A stretch of DNA of 6,681 bases from an uncultured Clostridia bacterium (lineage in GTDB: Bacteria > Bacillota > Clostridia > Oscillospirales > Acutalibacteraceae): the NCBI GenBank assembly GCA_904420155.1, contig CAJFUH010000017.1, positions 1 to 6,681 of the forward strand. The letters are read 5' to 3'. Shown in pieces: positions 1 to 5,311 of this stretch. The first letter of the stretch is position 1. The number at the start of each line of letters is the position of its first letter. Under the pieces are notes generated by a model. The model ran no database searches. It was not told where the DNA came from and saw only the letters and a program-made list of their open reading frames with translations. The position numbers were made by a program, and so were the translations under genes.

Positions 1-6
1 CCCCAC

Positions 7-35
7 GGCCAAACCGTCCACCGGACGGTTTGGCC
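7..35. repeat. Perfect 13-bp inverted repeat (hairpin)
   Basis: Bases 7-19 (GGCCAAACCGTCC) and 23-35 are exact reverse complements separated by the 3-base loop ACC. The stem is GC-rich and very stable. Neither strand has a run of T directly after it, so it is not a textbook intrinsic terminator. It is the first of several hairpins in the non-coding left end. It could be part of an intergenic palindromic repeat or a terminator of a gene outside the window. Confidence 0.8.
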
Positions 36-36
36 T

Positions 37-107
37 CCCCTCCTGAGCTTTTGGAATTCTGAGGGGTTTCGCCCATTGCGATGGGCGAGGAAGGGCTCCG
101 CCCCTCC
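37..107. repeat. Cluster of GC-rich intergenic hairpins
   Basis: Three further inverted repeats follow one another. CCCCTC at 37-42 pairs with GAGGGG at 61-66. CGCCCAT at 70-76 pairs with ATGGGCG at 81-87 around the loop TGCG. The stretch 89-107 folds into an 8-position stem with one mismatch around the loop TCC. Read on the minus strand, the last hairpin plus the following AAAAGTTTGCAGG-like sequence resembles intergenic palindromic elements that I believe are common in clostridial genomes. That resemblance is from memory and not verified. I see no gene here. Confidence 0.6.
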
Positions 108-123
108 AACCTGCAAACTTTTG

Positions 124-386
124 AAAAAGCTTGAGCAAAACTTTTACGTTTAAACGCGGGCAACCCAGGTTCTTTTCAAAGAAAACCCTGTGCGCGATAT
201 GCCCCACCGCAGGTGGAAAAGGTGGACGAAACTTTTACGTTTCAGCGCGGGCAGATTGGATTCTCTCTAAGAAAAACTTAGAGCGCGACGCGCCCGCCGC
301 AGGCGTGAAAAAGCTTGCGCAAAACTTTTATGTTTCGGCGCGGGCAACCAGGTTCTTTTTAGAGAAAGCCTTGTGTGCGATGTGCC
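124..386. repeat. Three tandem copies of a 91-93 bp structured repeat
   Basis: Copies begin near 124, 217 and 308. Each opens with an AAAAGCTT-like stretch, then AAACTTTTAYGTTT (138-151, 229-242, 322-335), then GCGGGCA and a TTCT-rich segment. The third copy stops short near 386. The spacing of the CTTTTA blocks is 91 and 93 bases. Each copy carries short dyads, such as CTCTAAG/CTTAGAG at 265-271 and 277-283. A hairpin with loop GCA closes copies 1 (204-216) and 2 (295-305), with an A-T pair in copy 1 replaced by a G-C pair in copy 2. The array lies directly downstream of the 407-877 gene on that gene's strand, so it may also help end that transcript. No coding function is supported. Confidence 0.75.
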
Positions 387-406
387 GTTTCAATCTTATC
401 CTTTCC

Positions 407-877
407 CTATTCGTTTATCCGTTTGCCTTTTGCTGAGATCTCTGTCAGCTCAATTTTGCAGATTCCGGTCCTATGGAGGGAACGGCTGATAGCCTGGTCA
501 AAGGATTGCAAATTGGACGCGGCATATTTTTGGCACAGCAAATATAAAATACGGATCTTTTCTTTTTCATCTTCCACCATACTGGCCGTGCCAAAAGCGA
601 CAGCGGATTGATATTCCGTCGTAAATTTTTCCGGTACCAGTTTCGTTTTCCCTACGCAGGCAACGCATACCAAGGGATTATTCTTGATATTCTCTAGCTT
701 TCTCCCCTCCAAGGCGCAGTGAAAATACAGGTTTCTCCCTTCTAGTACGGGAGAAACAGGGATACCGTAAGGCGTGCCGTCCTCATTTACCGTAGACACC
801 ACCGCATATTCGCACTGCTCCAGCAGGCTAAGAGCCGTCTGCCGATCTAGCCGGCGGTCTTTTCTTCTCATTTCCAT
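407..877 (-). CDS. Nim-like pyridoxamine 5'-phosphate oxidase-fold flavoprotein
   Basis: This predicted cytoplasmic protein of 156 residues belongs to the pyridoxamine 5'-phosphate oxidase-like split-barrel superfamily, nearest in look to the NimA / Pyridox_ox_2 group. Visible family signatures are CEYAVVSTVNEDGTPYGIPV (residues 22-41), the strand YFHCALEGRKLENIKNNP (51-68) with the conserved FH, and a VAFGTASMVED strand (93-103). The length is normal for the family. Such proteins usually bind FMN or a similar flavin and act as reductases; some Nim proteins are linked to nitroimidazole reduction, but the substrate here cannot be read from the sequence. The start at 877 is chosen because GGAGGC at 885-890 lies 7 bases upstream. 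A longer frame opening at 928 has no such site and adds residues not expected in the family. The gene stands alone, downstream of the hairpin that follows the large lysozyme gene. Confidence 0.88.
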   Translation of the reverse strand: MEMRRKDRRLDRQTALSLLEQCEYAVVSTVNEDGTPYGIPVSPVLEGRNLYFHCALEGRKLENIKNNPLVCVACVGKTKLVPEKFTTEYQSAVAFGTASMVEDEKEKIRILYLLCQKYAASNLQSFDQAISRSLHRTGICKIELTEISAKGKRINE

Positions 878-884
878 AAAAATT

Positions 885-890
885 GCCTCC
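885..890 (-). promoter_or_regulatory. Ribosome binding site that sets the start of the Nim-like gene
   Basis: On the minus strand GGAGGC ends 7 bases before the ATG at 877, an ideal Shine-Dalgarno arrangement. It lies inside the longer open frame that begins at 928, which argues against that earlier start. Confidence 0.85.
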
Positions 891-968
891 TTATATATTG
901 ATCCTATGATGGTTCTTTTTCCACGCACGGATTTTGTTTGTCCTTCTATTCATGCCTTGCCTGTGGAA

Positions 969-1014
969 ATAGAAAAGGGACTTATCTAAATGGATCTTTG
1001 CCGTTCTTTTCTAT
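969..1014. repeat. 9-bp dyad in the leader of the Nim-like gene
   Basis: ATAGAAAAG at 969-977 is matched by its reverse complement at 1006-1014, with 28 bases between. It sits in the 274-base spacer (878-1151) between the large gene and the Nim-like gene, about 90 bases upstream of the latter's start. It could be an operator or a chance AT-rich dyad. I could not find a convincing promoter in this spacer. Confidence 0.3.
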
Positions 1015-1069
1015 ACGTACGGCCCGTCCCCCGTCTCGCTTAAACAACCAAAAAATTTACAGTTCAGCA

Positions 1070-1114
1070 AGAGAAACGCCTCACGGGAATAACCGACCTG
1101 TGAGGCGTTTCTCT
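1070..1114 (-). terminator. Probable transcription terminator after the large lysozyme gene
   Basis: AGAGAAACGCCTCAC at 1070-1084 is exactly complementary to 1100-1114. The stem can extend by three more pairs (one G-U), leaving a 9-base loop at 1088-1096. It begins 38 bases after the stop codon of the large gene in the direction of transcription. A T-rich stretch on the minus strand (around 1051-1057) lies roughly a dozen bases past the stem instead of directly after it, so termination efficiency is uncertain. Position and stem quality are the main support. Confidence 0.65.
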
Positions 1115-1151
1115 GATTATTTCAGAAAGATATCGCTATCTCTCTCCCTAA

Positions 1152-4100
1152 CTATTGGTAACAATCCGGAATGGGGAAATGGTGGTCGCTCAATTGATAT
1201 CCGCGGTTATACTCCCCGTATAGGAAAATTTCTAATTCGTCAAACCGCCTGGTGAGCAAGCCCAGGACACATTTCCCGCCTGCATGATGCCAGGAAGACA
1301 TTTCCGTGATCAAAGCGTCTTGATCCACATAATTGAGATCCAACTCTCCCGTACCGCCGGAACCGCCTGTCGTGACTACATTGACGATATAATCGGAATG
1401 GCAATAAGCCGCGCTGCCGTCTGTAGTCTTCAGCTTATACCAGTCCCCATTATATTTGGTTTCATCGATCAGCTGCACTACCGTGCCGTCGCTGAGGGCG
1501 TACAATACCGGGTAGTTGGTCCCTGGGCCGGAACGGATGTTAATCCCCTGTCCGCCGCCGCTGACAATCCCTGTGGTAATGGTAGCGCCGCCACCCCCTG
1601 TGCCGGGATTGGTGGACCGGGCCCGCAGTAGGATATTGCGCAGATCCTGGGTACTGCTGTTGGTAATCCATCCTGTCCCCACATTGTAAGAAAAGCTGAT
1701 TAAGGAATCAAACTGTTGCTGGTTACAGCGGATCTGGTTGTCCATCAGGAAACGGTTGACCGATGTGGTATAGCCGCCGCGGTTGGTTTCCTGTACCAGT
1801 AACGCCCATCCTTCATCTTTGGTAAGGTTATTGTAGAAGGTATCCCCCGGATAAAATACATAGCCATAGGCCACTGTGGGGATGTTATTGGCCACTGTAT
1901 CGGGATAGACCTGGGAAGAAAACCCTTCGCAGGTAGCGATAAAGTCCAGGCACCTGTCGCTGGCCCGCCTTTCCTCCACCCGGGTAGTCATGATATCGGT
2001 GGAATTTGTGACAAAAATAGTGGTCTTGCCGTCGTCACAAGTCTCCCAGCCGCCGTCTCCCACCTTGGAATATGCCTTTACGGTAAAGACGCCGGCGCTG
2101 TTAACCGTCATTTTCGCCGTCCATTTATAGGTATCGCCGTCCCGGACCTTTTCCGTGGCTCTCACAGAGGTAATTCCCCCGTTCTGCTCCACATCAAACT
2201 CCACCATGGAACGATCCAGATCTGTAATCGCCACCAAGGTGACTTCCCCATTTTTAGGGACAATGTTTGGGGAAGTGTAGGAGAATTTCACCGGCTGCGC
2301 CTCTTCTACGGTTATGTAACAGGAAACCCGGTTTCCATAATCGTCGTAAGCCACGATCCGGGCTTCCCCTGGGTTGACCCCCAAAATATACCCTTCCTTA
2401 GAAACTGTGGCGATAGAAGGATTGTTCGTGGTCCATTGCACATTGGAAGAGCCCGCTTTGATATATAAGCTCTTTCCAGCGGGTACCGACCGGGTAGACC
2501 CGGTCAGGGCGATCCCTCCGGTATCGTCCGCAATGTATCGGTTGATGACGTAATGTTCAATCACCTGGGAGGTCTCCTGCTCCCCGCTGCGTACCGACAC
2601 CCGCAGGGTATACAGGCCCGCCTCCTGAGGGGTCCAGACCGCATGGTTGGCATCCGAATAATCCTGGATGGTATTCCAGTTTTCCCCCACTTTCTGATAG
2701 GAGAATTGATATTCATAAGAACCGGTAGCCCCCTGGGCCTGTGCCGTCATGCGGACAGAGCTGCCCTCCAGCTGGGGGGAATCCTGTTCTGTGGAGAAGC
2801 CTGTAATTTCCAGGGGTTCCTCCCGGTCTTCGATGATAAATTCCGCGGTGGTGTACCCTTCGGCCCCCAAACGGTCTTTGGCGAAAGCTGCCAGGACATA
2901 GGTCCCCGGCTCTGTGGGAACCCAGGTAATATAGTTCTTGGTGGAATAATCTCCCAGATAAACCCAGTGATCCCCTTCTTGATAGCCGAAACGGTATTCA
3001 TAGTCCCCCACCCCGCCTTTCGCGGTTGCAAAAAGGGAAATAGCGGTCCCCGGCTGCTGCGGAGAACCGTGGTCAATACGGAATTCTGTAATTTCCACCG
3101 GATCCGGTTCTTCTACCTGATAGGAAATGGAGGTTTGCTCTTCATTTCCCAAGCTGTCTTTCACAAAAACGGCAAGGCGGTATTCCCCTGCTTCCTCCGG
3201 GGTCCAAAGGGCCGCCTGCTCCTGGGAATAATCCTGGACGGTCTTCCATTCCTCTCCGCTTTTCTGATAGGCAAACCGGTATTGCAGCGCCCCTTCTCCT
3301 CCGGAAGCGGATGCCGCCAAAGCCACATCGCCGCCTAAAATCTGGCTTCCCTCCGGAGAGGCAACCAAGCTGCTGATCTCGATGGGGTTGGGGGAACGGA
3401 CCTGGAACTCCATGGTTTTGCTTTCCTGGCTCCCGGTTTCATCCGTAACAAAGACGCCCAAAGTATAGCTGCCCGCCGTTTCAGGAATCCACACCATAGA
3501 ATGAGCAGGGGAATTGTCCTGTAGCGTCTCCCACTCCCCATCTTTTTGATATGCAAAGCGGTATTGCAGCGCCCCTTCCCCCCCGCTGGCATAAGCGGTC
3601 AACCGAATCTCTGTTCCCGTCAGTTGCGGGGAAGGAACATTCGCCTGAAAATCTTCTATGACAATCGGGGACTTGGATTGGATCTCATAGGAGAGAATTT
3701 TGGTGATCTCCTGTCCCTCCTGGTTTTTCACTGAGACCGCCAAGGAGTAAACCCCCTCTGATTTGGGCTGCCAAAGAGCGGTATTCTTTGAAGAATATCC
3801 CTGCAATTCCTGCCAGGGGCCGTCGGTCCGATAAAGGAATTGATATTCCAGCTCCCCTTCTCCTTCCGCCTGGGCCGTGAGCTGGATGGACGTACCCGTA
3901 TATTGGGGGGACGGCGGGTCTGCGGTAAAGGAAGTGACCCGGAGGGGGATAGCCTCTGTCACTTGAAAATCCACCCCTTTGGCCACTTCAATCCCCTGGC
4001 TGTCCTTTACAAAAGCCACCACTTTATAAGTCCCCGGTTCCTGGGGAACCCAGGTAGCCGTCTGAGAAGAGGAATAGTCTTGAATCCGCACCCAAGACCC

Positions 4101-5174
4101 ATCTTTCTCGTAGGAAAATTTATAGCTCAGCGAACCAACGCCGCTGGCGGCCTGAGCGGAAATCTGCAAAGCGTTGCCCGCCGGCTGGGGCGACGGTTTA
4201 TCCACCGATACCCGGGTGATTTCCGGGGAAGGCCCCGCCTCTACATGGAAAGCCGTGCCCTTGGCAATCTCCATTCCCGTCCCATCCTTGATAAAGGCGG
4301 TGACGGTATAGTCTCCCGGCTCCTGCAGCTGCCACTGCGCGGTATTGGAAAAGGAATAATCCTGGATGCGTACCCAGAAGCCGTCTTTTTCATAGGAAAA
4401 TTTATATTGGAGTTTTCCTGCTCCGCCGCTGCCCTGGGCCCGCAGGGTCACTTCGTCCCCCACCTGACCGGAAGAACCGGGATCCACCGTGATGGAATCC
4501 ACATGAAGGGCCGGAGGATCGGTCACCTGAAACTGCGCCGACTTTACTTCTTCCGTCCCTGCGGCGTCCTGTACAAACACTACCAGCGTATACGCACCCG
4601 GTTCCATGGGGATCCACTGTGCTTCAGGGGATGGGGAAAAATCCTGGATACGCACCCAAGCCCCATCTTTTTCATAGGAGAATTTATATTGGAATCCCCC
4701 TTGTCCCCCGCTGGCGGAAGCGGCGAGGGATACCGCAGACCCCGCCGGCTGTGAGGAAGAGGGATCCACCGTAAAGGACGTCACTTCCACCGGGATGGGG
4801 TCTTCCGCTGTAAAAGGAATCCCCTTGGCGATTTCTGTCCCCGAACTGTCTTTGATAAACACGGTTACGGTATAGTCTCCCGGCTCCGGGGGCCTCCACG
4901 TAGCGGTGGAAGCTTTGGAATAATCCTGAATCCGTACCCACATGCCGTCTTTTTCATAAGAGAATTTATATTGCAATCCTCCCGTCCCTCCGCTGCCGCT
5001 GGCCGTCATAGTCAGTTGACTGCCCGCCGGCTGAGGGGAAGATACATTCAAAGAAAAACTATCAATCGACAGTCCTCCTCCCGCCTGCGCCTGTACATTC
5101 ACTGTGCCGGCAAATATAACCGTCAGCAAAGCGAAACACAGCAACAGGCTCGCCAAACGTTTTGCTGTTTTCAT
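1152..5174 (-). CDS. Large secreted GH24 lysozyme with nine Ig-like repeats and an inserted SH3 domain
   Basis: The 1340-residue product starts with a signal peptide (KR at 5-6, hydrophobic core about 8-24, cleavage likely after A29 or A31). Residues 35-879 are nine repeats with the core QYKFSYEKDG-WVRIQDYS and a later EPG-YT motif, resembling triple-tyrosine (Y_Y_Y) or other Ig-like modules. A Big2-like domain (about 884-958) and another probable beta-sandwich (about 960-1057) follow. Next comes a T4-lysozyme-type GH24 domain with candidate catalytic E1083, D1092 and T1100. An SH3-type domain (about 1198-1267) separates it from its own C-terminal segment (about 1280-1322). The enzyme should cleave the MurNAc-GlcNAc bond of peptidoglycan outside the membrane. 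No LPXTG sorting signal, SLH domain or C-terminal membrane anchor is seen, so the SH3 and repeats may hold it at the wall. GGAAGG 10 bases upstream supports the start. It may be an autolysin or an enzyme aimed at other bacteria; the sequence does not decide. Confidence 0.88.
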   Translation of the reverse strand: MKTAKRLASLLLCFALLTVIFAGTVNVQAQAGGGLSIDSFSLNVSSPQPAGSQLTMTASGSGGTGGLQYKFSYEKDGMWVRIQDYSKASTATWRPPEPGDYTVTVFIKDSSGTEIAKGIPFTAEDPIPVEVTSFTVDPSSSQPAGSAVSLAASASGGQGGFQYKFSYEKDGAWVRIQDFSPSPEAQWIPMEPGAYTLVVFVQDAAGTEEVKSAQFQVTDPPALHVDSITVDPGSSGQVGDEVTLRAQGSGGAGKLQYKFSYEKDGFWVRIQDYSFSNTAQWQLQEPGDYTVTAFIKDGTGMEIAKGTAFHVEAGPSPEITRVSVDKPSPQPAGNALQISAQAASGVGSLSYKFSYEKDGSWVRIQDYSSSQTATWVPQEPGTYKVVAFVKDSQGIEVAKGVDFQVTEAIPLRVTSFTADPPSPQYTGTSIQLTAQAEGEGELEYQFLYRTDGPWQELQGYSSKNTALWQPKSEGVYSLAVSVKNQEGQEITKILSYEIQSKSPIVIEDFQANVPSPQLTGTEIRLTAYASGGEGALQYRFAYQKDGEWETLQDNSPAHSMVWIPETAGSYTLGVFVTDETGSQESKTMEFQVRSPNPIEISSLVASPEGSQILGGDVALAASASGGEGALQYRFAYQKSGEEWKTVQDYSQEQAALWTPEEAGEYRLAVFVKDSLGNEEQTSISYQVEEPDPVEITEFRIDHGSPQQPGTAISLFATAKGGVGDYEYRFGYQEGDHWVYLGDYSTKNYITWVPTEPGTYVLAAFAKDRLGAEGYTTAEFIIEDREEPLEITGFSTEQDSPQLEGSSVRMTAQAQGATGSYEYQFSYQKVGENWNTIQDYSDANHAVWTPQEAGLYTLRVSVRSGEQETSQVIEHYVINRYIADDTGGIALTGSTRSVPAGKSLYIKAGSSNVQWTTNNPSIATVSKEGYILGVNPGEARIVAYDDYGNRVSCYITVEEAQPVKFSYTSPNIVPKNGEVTLVAITDLDRSMVEFDVEQNGGITSVRATEKVRDGDTYKWTAKMTVNSAGVFTVKAYSKVGDGGWETCDDGKTTIFVTNSTDIMTTRVEERRASDRCLDFIATCEGFSSQVYPDTVANNIPTVAYGYVFYPGDTFYNNLTKDEGWALLVQETNRGGYTTSVNRFLMDNQIRCNQQQFDSLISFSYNVGTGWITNSSTQDLRNILLRARSTNPGTGGGGATITTGIVSGGGQGINIRSGPGTNYPVLYALSDGTVVQLIDETKYNGDWYKLKTTDGSAAYCHSDYIVNVVTTGGSGGTGELDLNYVDQDALITEMSSWHHAGGKCVLGLLTRRFDELEIFLYGEYNRGYQLSDHHFPIPDCYQ
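1209..1337 (-). other. Detached C-terminal segment of the GH24 domain
   Basis: Residues about 1280-1322 contain SSWHHAGGKCVLGLLTRR and then FDELEIFL. GH24 endolysins typically end with a pattern like W-x-x-A-G-G-K-x-x-x-G-L-x-x-R-R-x-x-E-x-x-x-F, and this segment matches it closely. It is separated from the rest of the enzyme by the SH3 domain and two glycine-rich linkers. An 18-residue tail ending in a Cys-Tyr-Gln follows. Confidence 0.75.
1374..1583 (-). other. Bacterial SH3-type domain inserted in the lysozyme
   Basis: Residues about 1198-1267 carry INIRSGPGTNYPVLYAL, a GTVVQLIDE strand, then DWYKLKT and a closing AYCHSDYIVNV. This is the standard layout of bacterial SH3 (SH3_3) domains, which commonly bind peptidoglycan. 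Linkers GTGGGG (1191-1196) and TGGSGGTG (1269-1276) flank it on both sides, which suits a module tolerated as an insertion. Confidence 0.9.
1614..1973 (-). other. Catalytic portion of the GH24 (T4-type) lysozyme domain
   Basis: Residues about 1068-1187 hold the catalytic half. E1083 lies in CEGF, D1092 in YPDT and T1100 in PTVAYG, matching Glu11, Asp20 and Thr26 of T4 lysozyme in order and nearly in spacing (9 then 8 residues, against 9 and 6). QQQFDSLISFSYNVGTG (1152-1168) is the usual GH24 helix motif. The residue normally occupied by His after the TIGxG motif is Tyr1105. Confidence 0.88.
2301..2525 (-). other. Big2-like (bacterial Ig-like) domain
   Basis: Residues about 884-958 contain WTTNNPSIATVSKEGYILG followed by NPGEARIVAYD and a YITV ending. 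This is the recognisable pattern of group 2 bacterial Ig-like domains, common in extracellular proteins. It lies between the repeat stalk and a less recognisable beta-rich segment (about 960-1057) that precedes the enzyme. Confidence 0.8.
2538..5072 (-). repeat. Nine tandem Ig-like protein repeats within the lysozyme gene
   Basis: Repeat starts fall near residues 35, 129, 223, 318, 411, 504, 598, 693 and 788, a period of 93-95 residues (279-285 bases). Repeats 1-4 are closest to one another, sharing YKFSYEKDG-WVRIQD, and their DNA is also close (for example at 4385, 4670 and 4960). Repeats 6 and 7 share GGEGALQYRFAYQK and the 19-base GGTATTGCAGCGCCCCTTC (+ strand) at 3278 and 3560. Repeats 5, 8 and 9 are more divergent. 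The whole 845-residue stretch has no cysteine. It probably forms an extended stalk. Confidence 0.88.
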
Positions 5175-5184
5175 GGCTCCTTTT

Positions 5185-5190
5185 CCTTCC
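5185..5190 (-). promoter_or_regulatory. Ribosome binding site of the large lysozyme gene
   Basis: GGAAGG on the minus strand ends 10 bases before the ATG at 5174, within a purine-rich leader. A second GGAG at 5177-5180 is too close to the start to be the main site. No alternative start would keep the signal peptide. Confidence 0.65.
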
Positions 5191-5240
5191 TTTTTGTGTT
5201 GCTTTTCCTACCAATATTTGGTTTTTTTGTATATACTACT

Positions 5241-5268
5241 ATTATACTGTTATTTTCAAGTTTCGCAA
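5241..5268 (-). promoter_or_regulatory. Putative sigma-A type promoter of the large lysozyme gene
   Basis: On the minus strand a perfect TATAAT (5246-5241) is preceded at 16 bases by TTGCGA (5268-5263), which matches four of six positions of the -35 consensus. A competing pair is TTGAAA with TATATA at 18 bases, slightly downstream. Either gives a leader of roughly 50-60 bases, which contains a small dyad ACCAA/TTGGT at 5210-5222. The AT-rich spacer between the two genes suits a promoter. No clear terminator is seen after the 5312-6418 gene, so some read-through is possible. Confidence 0.5.
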
Positions 5269-5311
5269 TCCCAGATTAATCATAAAGTTATAACACTCGT
5301 GTGGGACCCCC

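Noticed and set aside
124..386. CRISPR array
   Set aside because: The units are 91-93 bases long and similar along their whole length, with no short identical repeats separated by unique spacers.
131..436. Plus-strand open frame of 101 codons over the tandem repeats
   Set aside because: It starts at TTG without a ribosome binding site, its internal repeats follow the DNA repeats (spacing 91 and 93 bases, not both multiples of three), and it runs into the end of the Nim-like gene on the other strand.
878..928. Longer start for the Nim-like protein at 928
   Set aside because: No ribosome binding site is near 928, while an ideal one (885-890) sits inside this extension and serves the start at 877.
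1152..2000. Prophage lysis module
   Set aside because: GH24 is frequent in phages, but no holin, tail or integrase gene is nearby, and the enzyme is one domain of a large protein with its own signal peptide.
3840..4754. Plus-strand open frame of 304 codons opposite the repeat array
   Set aside because: It mirrors the periodic repeats of the minus-strand gene, has no family signature, and lacks a ribosome binding site. The same applies to the 261-codon frame at 2553-3338.
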